The position numbers were made by a program, and so were the translations under genes. The notes below the pieces were generated by a model. It saw nothing but the letters and a program-made list of their open reading frames with translations, had not been told where the DNA came from and ran no database searches. A stretch of DNA of 20,105 bases from Methylotenera_A sp031369365 (GTDB taxonomy: Bacteria; Pseudomonadota; Gammaproteobacteria; Burkholderiales; Methylophilaceae), in contig JANMOP010000075.1 in assembly GCA_031369365.1 (NCBI GenBank), positions 1-20,105 on the forward strand, written 5' to 3'. Shown piece after piece: positions 7,017-14,201 of the stretch (within the stretch, counting starts at the first letter, position 1; every line of letters starts with the position of its first letter).

Positions 7017-7241
7017 ATGAAAACTGAATATGATTTATCAACAATGAAATCTCGCAAAAACCCTTATGCGGCCAAACTTAAAAAATCGGTCACGATGCGC
7101 TTAAGCGAAGACGTGATAGGATATTTCAAGCAAATGGCCGACGAAAAAGGCGTTCCCTAGCAAAGCCTTATCAATCTTTATCTACGTGATTGTGTTGCGA
7201 GTCACAGAAAAGTAGATATTAGCTGGCAAACTACACCCTAA
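7017..7241 (+). pseudogene. CopG-type ribbon-helix-helix antitoxin gene broken by an in-frame stop
   Basis: From the ATG at 7017 the frame reads MKTEYDLSTMKSRKNPYAAK, then KKSVTMRLSEDVIGYFKQMADEKGVP, a stop (TAG 7158-7160, codon 48), then QSLINLYLRDCVASHRKVDISW up to TAA at 7239-7241. Both halves together match the CopG/BrnA-like antitoxin family: a basic lead, a beta strand (SVTMRL), a helix and a second helix with LINLYLRDC. The stop replaces a position that is usually tyrosine (GVPYQSLIN), so a single base change is enough. AGGA precedes the ATG. No toxin gene lies upstream or downstream, so this is an orphan remnant. A sequencing error or a read-through codon is the alternative. Confidence 0.8.
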
Positions 7242-7249
7242 CTCATCCA

Positions 7250-8314
7250 TCAAGTGGGATGTGCTGAGCCATAAAGGTCTGCACAAATCAAAGAAGCCAC
7301 TCGCTCTGCACTGGCTGGTGCCATCGTTAAGCCATATCTAAAATGGCCCGTGTTTAAATATAAGTTTTGAATGCTTGGATGCATTGCAATGGTTGGCAGA
7401 TTGTCTGGTGTGCCAGGCCGCAAGCCGCTCCAGTGCTTGATTGCAGCGGCATGTTTTAAGCTTGGCAGTATATTCTCTGCTTTTGTTTGCAATTGTTGAC
7501 GCATCTCTTCGGTGGTACTCGTGTCAAAACCTACATCTTCTAGCGTGCTGCCTGCTAACAAAAGTCCATCACGGCGTGGCACTAAATAAAAACCATTTTG
7601 GTAAATAATATTTTTAGGGATTTCTGACGCTGGTTGACTAGAAAGGTCGTAGAGCAAAATCTGCCCGCGCATGGGTTTTATATTGAGATTTACGGCAGTA
7701 TCTTTCAGCAATTCAAAGCTCCAAGCGCCCGATGTCACGACATAAGCATCTGCCTCAAGCACCGCGCCGCTGTTGGCTTTCCAGCCATCTATTTTATCTA
7801 TATTTTTAAGTGATTCAAGTTGCGTATTCTCAATTAATTTTACGCCGCTTTGAATAAGTATTTGCCGTAAAGCTTGCAGCAAATTAGGCGGACGAACCTG
7901 TCCAATAGTAGGTATAAACAAACCATTAACATTTTTAACGATTGGGATTTGATAAGATTTGCACCAATTAACGGCAGCTGTTTCGTCAAAAGTGGGCAAA
8001 ATTTGCAAGCCACTTTGGGTGTATTCTGGGTTGATTCCTGTTGCAGTTAGTAAGCGCTCACATAGTGCGGGATACAAGGCTGCGCCTGCCATAGCGAGTT
8101 TATTCACTTCATCTTTGTACATCCAAGGCAATAGCGGAAAAAGTATGCCAGCGCCCGCCCAGCTTGATTCGCCCGAAGTTTGCGCGGCAATGACATTGCG
8201 CTCTACGATTGTCACTTGACAACCGCGCTCAGCCAGCGCCAGCGCGGTGAGGCAGCCCATGATGCCGCCGCCGACTACGACAATTTTCTTGGCAATAATT
8301 TTTTGATTTGCCAA
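7250..8314 (-). CDS. thiO: Glycine oxidase ThiO (FAD-dependent D-amino-acid-oxidase family)
   Basis: ThiO oxidises glycine to iminoglycine, which supplies the thiazole ring of thiamine. The 354-residue protein opens with a Rossmann motif VVVGGGIMGCLTALALAERG and the strand end TIVERN. SSWAGAGILFPLLPW, the substrate-domain DAYVVTSGAWS, IKPMRGQILLY, YLVPRRDGLLLAGSTLEDVGFD and a C-terminal HWSGLRPGTPDNLP follow, all typical of ThiO. The start is a TTG at 8314: an in-frame stop lies just upstream and no ATG is available near the Rossmann strand. It begins two bases after the antiporter stop, so the two are probably co-translated. No other thiamine gene is in the window. A related amine oxidase role cannot be excluded. 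Confidence 0.87.
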   Translation of the reverse strand: MANQKIIAKKIVVVGGGIMGCLTALALAERGCQVTIVERNVIAAQTSGESSWAGAGILFPLLPWMYKDEVNKLAMAGAALYPALCERLLTATGINPEYTQSGLQILPTFDETAAVNWCKSYQIPIVKNVNGLFIPTIGQVRPPNLLQALRQILIQSGVKLIENTQLESLKNIDKIDGWKANSGAVLEADAYVVTSGAWSFELLKDTAVNLNIKPMRGQILLYDLSSQPASEIPKNIIYQNGFYLVPRRDGLLLAGSTLEDVGFDTSTTEEMRQQLQTKAENILPSLKHAAAIKHWSGLRPGTPDNLPTIAMHPSIQNLYLNTGHFRYGLTMAPASAERVASLICADLYGSAHPT

Positions 8315-8316
8315 GA

Positions 8317-10287
8317 CTATTTACCAGAGATTAAGTAAATTTCTGCCGCGATTAAACTTTGTGGGCTGCCAAATAGCACCAGCACATCGCCTGCCGCTAA
8401 GGTAATATCATCTCGCGGGGCAATATCCTCAAGCATATTCGGGCGGCGTATTAACTGCACTTCCACGTTAAATCTCGCCAAATCGACTTGGTCTAAACGC
8501 AGGTTTTTGGCGTATGAATTATTGTTAATTTCAACCGAATGCAACCTAGCTAGCTGCTCGTTCGCCACATCCGTATCTGAAAGACCATGGAAGTAACCTT
8601 TAAACATTTTGTAACGCTCTTCTCGAAATAAGCGAATGCGTTTTACCACGCGATTGAGCGGAATACCTAATAAAACAAGCGCGTGCGAAGCCAGCATAAG
8701 ACTGCCTTCCAGTACTTCTGGTACCACTTCAGTCGCACCCGCATCGCGAAACTCATCCATGTGCGATTCGTCGTAAGTGCGCACAATCACAGGTAAATCA
8801 GGGTAAGCTTCTTGTGCCACGTGCAGCACTTTCATGCTGGCACGCATGTCAGAATAGCTCACAATGAGTGCCTTGGCACGCGCGGCGCCAGCAGCCTCGA
8901 GCACAATGCGCCTACCAGCATCGCCGTACATCACATGCTGCCCTGCCGTTGCGGCTTCGTGCACACGCGTGGGGTCAATATCTAGTGCAATAAAAGGGAT
9001 ATTTTCTTCTCTTAAAAAACGGCCAAGATACTGGCCACTACGTCCGTAACCACAAATGATGACGTGGTTTTTTAAATATTTCGCCACGCCATCCAGCTCT
9101 TCTACTACTTGGCTACTATTGCGCGTGTAACTTTTAACCAATTTTCGTGCAATGCGGCCATTGTATTGAATGATAAACGGTGCGATGACCATGGAAATGA
9201 GCGATGCCGCCAGCACCAATTGCAAATCGTTACCGCCAATTAATTTTTGCTCTAAACCTAAGGCCAATATAACAAAGCTGAACTCACCCGCTTGCGCCAA
9301 AATAATGCCTGTGCGAATGCCCACGCCCGTTTCAAAACCAAAAATACGTGTAAGTGTCGCCACCACTAGCGCTTTAAATAATACAAAAGCTAGCAACAAA
9401 CCAAGTACCAAGCCAATATGATTCACTAGGTAATTAAAATCGAGCAGCATGCCGACGCTAATAAAAAACAGTCCCAGCAAAATATCGCGGAACGACGCTA
9501 TGTCAGATTCGACTTGATAGCGATAGCGTGTTTCAGAAATCAACATGCCCGCAATAAACGCGCCCAGCGCATAAGATAGCCCAGCCAATTTAGTGGCAGC
9601 CGCCAGCAATAGTGTAATCATGAGCACGTTCATCACAAACAACTCGCGCGAGCGCTGCCCTGCAACTAAACCAAACCAATAATTGATAATAGTTTTGCCA
9701 AATTTAAACAGCACAAAGAGCAACACCGCAGATTTAATCAACGACAACCCCAAAGTTGACCCGAAGTTGCCAGAATGTGCGCCAAGTGCGGGAATCAGCA
9801 CCAAAATGGGGATTACCGCTAAATCTTGAAACAACAAGATGCCGATGCTTAAACGGCCATGACGCGAGTTAAAATCGACACGCTCCATTAAAATTTTTGA
9901 CACGATGGCGGTGGAAGACATAGTGAGCGCGCCGCCAATCACAAACGCCGTAGGCAAGCTTAAGCCAGCCAGCCAGCCCAACAGCATGGTCACAGCCAAG
10001 GTAATAAGCACCTGCGAGCCGCCCAAACCAAACAAAGTTTTACGCATGGCGTACAACTTGGGCAAGCTAAATTCTAAGCCAATACTAAACATTAAAAACA
10101 CAATGCCGAACTCTGCCACATGGCGGCTTGATTCGGTGCTGGGCAATACATTAAATGCAAATGGGCCAAACAGCATGCCCACCATAAAATACGCCAGCAT
10201 GGCGGGTAAACGCATAGCGCGGAACAGCGCAACCGCCAATACGGAGCTGGTTAAAAGCAGTAGCACACTGGTTAGAGAATCAAACAT
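8317..10287 (-). CDS. CPA2-family cation:proton antiporter with RCK domains (Kef/YbaL-like)
   Basis: A 656-residue inner-membrane protein of the monovalent cation:proton antiporter-2 family. About 12 hydrophobic segments occupy residues 5-385, including the family block GILLFQDLAVIP (149-160) with its conserved Gln-Asp pair, and GIILAQAGEFSFVI (327-340). A TrkA-N/RCK nucleotide-binding domain follows, with VIICGYGRSGQYLG (409-422), ALDIDPTRV and a MYGDAGRR turn. The C-terminus (about 580-650) is a TrkA-C domain ending in AGDVLVLFGSP. It probably moves K+ or Na+ against H+ under nucleotide control; whether it is glutathione-gated like KefB/KefC cannot be read. It is divergent from kdsD (170 bases between starts) and followed by thiO after 2 bases. 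Confidence 0.9.
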   Translation of the reverse strand: MFDSLTSVLLLLTSSVLAVALFRAMRLPAMLAYFMVGMLFGPFAFNVLPSTESSRHVAEFGIVFLMFSIGLEFSLPKLYAMRKTLFGLGGSQVLITLAVTMLLGWLAGLSLPTAFVIGGALTMSSTAIVSKILMERVDFNSRHGRLSIGILLFQDLAVIPILVLIPALGAHSGNFGSTLGLSLIKSAVLLFVLFKFGKTIINYWFGLVAGQRSRELFVMNVLMITLLLAAATKLAGLSYALGAFIAGMLISETRYRYQVESDIASFRDILLGLFFISVGMLLDFNYLVNHIGLVLGLLLAFVLFKALVVATLTRIFGFETGVGIRTGIILAQAGEFSFVILALGLEQKLIGGNDLQLVLAASLISMVIAPFIIQYNGRIARKLVKSYTRNSSQVVEELDGVAKYLKNHVIICGYGRSGQYLGRFLREENIPFIALDIDPTRVHEAATAGQHVMYGDAGRRIVLEAAGAARAKALIVSYSDMRASMKVLHVAQEAYPDLPVIVRTYDESHMDEFRDAGATEVVPEVLEGSLMLASHALVLLGIPLNRVVKRIRLFREERYKMFKGYFHGLSDTDVANEQLARLHSVEINNNSYAKNLRLDQVDLARFNVEVQLIRRPNMLEDIAPRDDITLAAGDVLVLFGSPQSLIAAEIYLISGK

Positions 10288-10428
10288 TTAATAAGGTTTT
10301 TCTAAGTTTTTTTTCTAGGTTATTTTGTTGAATATCTGTTTAATTAAGAGCATAGGGCAAAAATTGTGCCTACATTTAGTATTTTACTCAAAAAGTCTTG
10401 TTTTTAGCTTTATTACTGATGCATTCCC

Positions 10429-10464
10429 TTTTATACTGAATGACTATTTTATACTAGATGACTA
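10429..10464 (+). repeat. 18-bp tandem duplication spanning the kdsD start codon
   Basis: TTTTATACTGAATGACTA (10429-10446) is repeated directly as TTTTATACTAGATGACTA (10447-10464); the copies differ only by GA/AG at unit positions 10-11. Each contains TATACT, a five-of-six match to a -10 box, and an ATG. The second ATG (10458) starts kdsD. The first (10440) opens the mini-frame ATG ACT ATT TTA TAC TAG, whose stop directly abuts the kdsD ATG. Confidence 0.85.
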
Positions 10465-11483
10465 TGTCACCCACATTACTACAATCAGGTCGCGCACATG
10501 CACCCGACGCTCATGCCAAGCCAAACACTTTAGTGCTGGCACGCACCGTTTTAAACATTGAAGCGCATGAAATTAGTGCTTTGGCGGCACGATTAGATGC
10601 TAATTTTGAAGCGGCAGTACAGCTTATTTTACATTGCCATGGCCGTGTTGTGGTGAGTGGCATGGGTAAATCTGGTCACGTGGGCGGAAAAATCGCCGCA
10701 ACCCTTGCCAGTACTGGCACGCCAGCCTTTTTTATGCACCCTGCCGAGGCTAGTCATGGCGATCTGGGTATGATTACTGCGGGCGACGTAGTGATTGCGC
10801 TTTCAAACTCTGGCGAGAGTGATGAGTTACTCAATATCGTGCCCACCATTAAGCGCCTAGGCGCAAAAATTATCAGCATCACAGGTGCAAAAAACTCAAC
10901 TTTAGCTAAAGAATCTGATGTGCATTTAAGCGCCGAAGTTTCGCAAGAGGCTTGCCCATTGGGTTTATCGCCCACCGCCAGTACCACCGCTGCGCTTGCT
11001 TTGGGAGATGCGCTGGCCGTTTGCGTGCTAGATTTACGTGATTTTTCGGCCGAAGATTTTGCGCGTTCGCATCCTGGCGGCAAAATAGGCAGACGCTTAC
11101 TCACGCGAGTGAAAGATATTATGCGTACTGGCAATGCCATACCTAGCGTTGGGGATGATGTATTGTTATCTGTCGCTTTAACCGAAATGACCGAAAAAGG
11201 TTTGGGGCTGACCGCTATTGTGAATGAGGCAATGCACCCCATAGGCGTGTTTACCGATGGTGATTTACGGCGCACCTTTGCCAAGGGCATTCACAGCAAT
11301 AGCGCCAAAATTAGCGATGTGATGCACATTAACCCCAACACCATTCATGCCAATCAAATGGCGATTGAAGCGGTAGAACTGATGGAACAAAAAAACATTA
11401 ATGGCTTGCTGGTGGTGGATGACACAGGCAAGCTAATAGGCGCATTTAATATGCACGATATACTCAAAGCGAAAGTAGTCTAA
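10458..11483 (+). CDS. kdsD: D-arabinose 5-phosphate isomerase KdsD
   Basis: KdsD isomerises ribulose 5-phosphate to arabinose 5-phosphate, the precursor of Kdo in lipopolysaccharide. The 341-residue protein has a SIS sugar-isomerase domain with VVVSGMGKSGHVGGKIAATL (about 64-83), HPAEASHGD (94-102) and SNSGES (116-121), then RSHPGGKIGRRLL. Two CBS domains follow (KDIMRTG...IGVFTDGDLRR and ISDVMHINPNT...LIGAFNMHDILKAKVV). Length and layout match E. coli KdsD (about 328 residues). The start lies in an 18-bp duplication. An ATG two codons later (10464) is an alternative, and neither has a clear ribosome binding site. Its stop overlaps the kdsC ATG in TAATG, so the two are probably coupled. It is the first gene of the long plus-strand cluster. 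Confidence 0.94.
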   Translation: MTMSPTLLQSGRAHAPDAHAKPNTLVLARTVLNIEAHEISALAARLDANFEAAVQLILHCHGRVVVSGMGKSGHVGGKIAATLASTGTPAFFMHPAEASHGDLGMITAGDVVIALSNSGESDELLNIVPTIKRLGAKIISITGAKNSTLAKESDVHLSAEVSQEACPLGLSPTASTTAALALGDALAVCVLDLRDFSAEDFARSHPGGKIGRRLLTRVKDIMRTGNAIPSVGDDVLLSVALTEMTEKGLGLTAIVNEAMHPIGVFTDGDLRRTFAKGIHSNSAKISDVMHINPNTIHANQMAIEAVELMEQKNINGLLVVDDTGKLIGAFNMHDILKAKVV

Positions 11484-12031
11484 TGACCAATTTAAAAATA
11501 GAAATCTCAGAAAGTGTGTTAGCGCGCGCCAAAAAAATTAAATGTGTGATTTTTGACGTGGATGGCGTGATGACCGATGGCGGCCTTGGTATTGGTGACG
11601 ATGGGCAAGAGTATAAAAACTTTCATAGCTTAGATGGTTTAGGCATGAAGCTGCTCAAAAAAACGGGTATAGAGATGGCGATTATCACTGGTCGCACTTC
11701 AAACGTGGTCAAGCAACGCGCAGAAACCACTGGCATAGCACATTTTTATCAAGGCGTAGAAGATAAACTAGAAGCCTTTAACGATTTGTTGCAAAAAATG
11801 CATTTACAACCCGATGAAGTGGCTTTTATGGGCGATGACGTGGTGGACGCCCCCGCCATGCTGCGTTGTGGCTTAGCACTTTCTGTGCCCTCTGCCCACC
11901 GTTTACTTAAACCGCATGCGCACTATATTACAATTGCACCTGCTGGACGCGGTGCAGTGCGTGAGGTGTGCGAGCTGATTATGCAGGCGCAAGGTACGCT
12001 GGAGGCGCAAATGGCGCCATATTTTAAATGA
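11483..12031 (+). CDS. kdsC: Kdo-8-phosphate phosphatase KdsC
   Basis: KdsC removes phosphate from Kdo 8-phosphate to give free Kdo. It is a small HAD-superfamily phosphatase without a cap domain, acting as a tetramer in the cytoplasm. In its 182 residues, motif I is FDVDGVMTDG (24-33), with the nucleophile D25 and the acid/base D27. Motif II lies in IITGRTS, and motif IV is FMGDDVVDAPAM. SVPSAHRLLKPHAHYIT and GRGAVREVCELI follow as in the family. The start overlaps the kdsD stop by one base. The last codons (AQMAPYFK) form the first copy of a 30-base sequence repeated twice more after the stop codon, so the 3' end has been duplicated. Confidence 0.95.
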   Translation: MTNLKIEISESVLARAKKIKCVIFDVDGVMTDGGLGIGDDGQEYKNFHSLDGLGMKLLKKTGIEMAIITGRTSNVVKQRAETTGIAHFYQGVEDKLEAFNDLLQKMHLQPDEVAFMGDDVVDAPAMLRCGLALSVPSAHRLLKPHAHYITIAPAGRGAVREVCELIMQAQGTLEAQMAPYFK

Positions 12032-12092
12032 ATCGCGCAAATGGCGCCGTTTTTTAAGTAACTACGCAAATGGCGCAGTTTTTAAATAATTA
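12005..12092 (+). repeat. Triplicated 30-bp unit made from the 3' end of kdsC
   Basis: Three head-to-tail copies of a unit beginning GCGCAAATGGCGCC and continuing with a T-run and a stop codon start at 12005, 12035 and about 12064. Copy 1 encodes the last eight residues of KdsC plus its stop. Copy 2 is in the same frame and would read AQMAPFFK then TAA. Copy 3 has lost bases, reads AQMAQFLN-like in another register and also ends at a TAA. The array fills most of the kdsC-lptC gap. Confidence 0.88.
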
Positions 12093-12105
12093 AATTTAGG
12101 CAGCT

Positions 12106-12792
12106 ATGATTGCACGTTCTGCCCTGTTTTTTCCGCTAGTTTTAGCCATTGCGCTAGCGATTATTACGTTTTGGATTAATCTAACTGTGGAGCAGCAAGG
12201 CCCTAAAATTGATGGTAGCAATCGGCACGATCCTGATTATACGATGCATAATTTTGTCACTACACAAACAGATGTCACTGGAAAATTGCGCTATGTTTTG
12301 GCCGCAGCCGAGATGGCGCACTTCCCTGATGATGACAGCACCGTGCTGCAACGGCCACGTTTTACGCAATACACAGCCGATAAGCCTTATACGCAAATAG
12401 AAGCGTTGCGCGGTTATGTTTCTAGTAATGGCGAGGAAATTGTGCTGGTTGATAATGTAAAAGTGGTGCGCCAGGCGTTTGAAGATAAAGGCGAAATGCA
12501 AGTGCTGACTGAGAGATTAATTATTTTACCAAAACAAGATTTAGCAAAAACCGATAGCCCAGTGGTGATTAAACAAGCACCAAAAACCGTCATACACGCC
12601 ACGGGCATGGTATTTGATAAGAAAAAGCAAACCATCAAATTGTTTAAAAGAGTGAAAGTACATTACGAGCGGCCTATTGGCGCTAAACCTAAAGCAAGTA
12701 AACCTGCCATTAAAAAATCAACCCTTAACAAAAAAACATTAGCAAAACCTTCAACAAAGGCTATTAGCAAGACCATACGGAGTAAAAAATGA
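12106..12792 (+). CDS. lptC: LPS export protein LptC with lysine-rich tail
   Basis: LptC is the bitopic inner-membrane protein that receives lipopolysaccharide from LptB2FG and passes it to LptA. A single N-terminal membrane segment (about 5-27) precedes the periplasmic beta-jellyroll, with DYTMHNFVTTQTDVTGKLRY, RPRFTQY, GYVSSNGEEIVLVDNVKVVR, LTERLIILP and ATGMVFDKKKQTIKLFKRVKVHY. It has 228 residues; the family is usually near 190. The extra part is the tail after residue 190, with 12 lysines in the last 38 residues. TTAGG sits about 8 bases before the ATG. The stop overlaps the lptA start (ATGA). Family recognition rests on topology, jellyroll pattern and position between kdsC and lptA. Confidence 0.9.
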   Translation: MIARSALFFPLVLAIALAIITFWINLTVEQQGPKIDGSNRHDPDYTMHNFVTTQTDVTGKLRYVLAAAEMAHFPDDDSTVLQRPRFTQYTADKPYTQIEALRGYVSSNGEEIVLVDNVKVVRQAFEDKGEMQVLTERLIILPKQDLAKTDSPVVIKQAPKTVIHATGMVFDKKKQTIKLFKRVKVHYERPIGAKPKASKPAIKKSTLNKKTLAKPSTKAISKTIRSKK

Positions 12793-13448
12793 ACAACCTT
12801 TTTCGCAGCAGTTTGTTAAGTCTAGGCTTTTATATCAGCCTTTGTACGCCGCTAGACGCGCTCGCAGAGGCGGCCGACCGCGACAAACCAATTGAGCTTG
12901 AAGCTGATACCGTCACCGTCAATGATGCAAAGAAAACCAGCACCTATACTGGCACGGTTATTTTAACGCAAGGTACGCTTACCATTCGTGCCGACAAGCT
13001 CATTGTGCGCGAAGACAAAGAAGGCTTTCAACACAGCACCTCTACAGGCAACCCAACTACATTCAAGCAAAAACGTGAAGGCAAAAATGAGTATATGGAG
13101 GGCAGCGCGCAGCGCATTGAATACGATGGCCGCATGGACAAGGTGCAATTATATACGCGTGCTTGGGTAAAGCGTGGCGAAGATATTGTACATGGCGACT
13201 ACATTAGTTACGACGCCAATGCCGAATACGCAGAAGTGATTGGCGGTGCTAAATCTGAAGGTGGTGGTTCTGGTCGTGTAAAAGCCATTATTCAGCCAAA
13301 AAATAAACCTGCGGCTAAGCCTGATGCCTCTAAATCAGAAGGTTCTAAATCAGAAGGTTCTAAATCAGATGCCCCACAATCTCAAGCGCCTAGCGTGACT
13401 AAGATATTAAGATTATCCAATCAACTCGAATCTCAACCAAGCCAGTAA
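12789..13448 (+). CDS. lptA: LPS transport periplasmic protein LptA
   Basis: LptA forms the periplasmic bridge that carries lipopolysaccharide from LptC to LptD. The 219-residue product has a signal peptide (hydrophobic core about 8-20, likely cleaved near ALAEAA) followed by the OstA-like repeat fold: DKPIELEADTVTVNDAKKTSTYTGTVILTQGTLTIRADKL, then EGSAQRIEYDGRMDKVQLYTRAWVKRGEDIVHGDYISYD. After about residue 158 comes a low-complexity part with GGGSG and a SKSEG repeat (181-195), longer than usual for LptA. The ATG overlaps the lptC stop by four bases (ATGA). lptB follows after 20 bases, so C, A and B are expected to be made together. Confidence 0.94.
   Translation: MNNLFRSSLLSLGFYISLCTPLDALAEAADRDKPIELEADTVTVNDAKKTSTYTGTVILTQGTLTIRADKLIVREDKEGFQHSTSTGNPTTFKQKREGKNEYMEGSAQRIEYDGRMDKVQLYTRAWVKRGEDIVHGDYISYDANAEYAEVIGGAKSEGGGSGRVKAIIQPKNKPAAKPDASKSEGSKSEGSKSDAPQSQAPSVTKILRLSNQLESQPSQ
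13329..13373 (+). repeat. 15-bp in-frame tandem repeat near the lptA 3' end
   Basis: TCTAAATCAGAAGGT occurs twice in a row (13329-13343, 13344-13358), followed by a third, diverged unit TCTAAATCAGATGCC (13359-13373). It encodes SKSEG-SKSEG-SKSDA in the LptA tail. A 15-base unit can expand or shrink without breaking the frame. Confidence 0.88.
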
Positions 13449-13468
13449 AGCTTAATAAGTTCAAAATC

Positions 13469-14191
13469 ATGAGCGAACTCATTGTAGAAAATTTACGCAA
13501 ATCTTATAAAGCGCGCACCGTGGTGCAAGATATTTCACTGCAATTAAAAAGCGGTGAAGTGGTGGGCTTGCTTGGCCCTAATGGCGCGGGTAAAACCACC
13601 AGCTTTTATATGATGGTGGGGCTAGTGCCGCTAGATGCAGGCCGCATTTTATTAGATGGTAAAGAATTAAGTCATCTACCTATTCACAAGCGCGCCCGTA
13701 TGGGGCTGGCCTATTTGCCGCAAGAGCCTTCTGTTTTTCGTAAACTGACTGTTACCGAAAATATTATGGCAGTGCTAGAATTGCAAGGCTTAAGTGAAGC
13801 AGAGATGCACCAGCAATTAGAATCGCTATTAATGGAATTGCACATCGTGCATATTCGCAATAATACAGCGGTGAGTTTATCTGGCGGTGAGCGACGCCGC
13901 GTTGAGATTGCACGTTGCTTGGCCACTAACCCAAGTTTTATTTTGCTAGATGAGCCGTTTGCGGGCATTGACCCAATAGCTGTATTAGATATTCAAAAAA
14001 TTATTCGATTTTTAAGCGCTAAAAATATTGGCGTGCTGATTACAGATCACAACGTGCGCGAGACGCTGGGCATTTGCGATAGAGCTTATATTGTGAATGA
14101 CGGCACTGTATTTGCCTCTGGCAAGCCTGCAGAAATCGTCAATAACGAGGCCGTGCGCGAAGTGTATTTAGGTAAGGATTTCAAACTGTAG
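13469..14191 (+). CDS. lptB: LPS export ABC transporter ATPase LptB
   Basis: LptB is the cytoplasmic ATPase that, as a dimer with LptF and LptG, powers lipopolysaccharide extraction from the inner membrane. All ABC motifs are intact in 240 residues: Walker A GPNGAGKT (36-43), Q-loop glutamine in LPQEPSVF (83-90), signature LSGGE (137-141), Walker B FILLDE (157-162), D-loop region AGIDPIAV, and switch histidine H194 in ITDHNVRET. The C-terminal GKPAEIVNNEAVREVYLGKDF is characteristic of LptB. It lies 20 bases after lptA and 10 bases before rpoN. lptF and lptG are not in the window, as is usual for this locus. Confidence 0.97.
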   Translation: MSELIVENLRKSYKARTVVQDISLQLKSGEVVGLLGPNGAGKTTSFYMMVGLVPLDAGRILLDGKELSHLPIHKRARMGLAYLPQEPSVFRKLTVTENIMAVLELQGLSEAEMHQQLESLLMELHIVHIRNNTAVSLSGGERRRVEIARCLATNPSFILLDEPFAGIDPIAVLDIQKIIRFLSAKNIGVLITDHNVRETLGICDRAYIVNDGTVFASGKPAEIVNNEAVREVYLGKDFKL

Positions 14192-14201
14192 TCGTATCAC
14201 T

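Noticed and set aside
10325..10561. 78-codon open frame across the kdsD promoter
   Set aside because: It overlaps the kdsD start in another frame, has no family features and ends inside kdsD.
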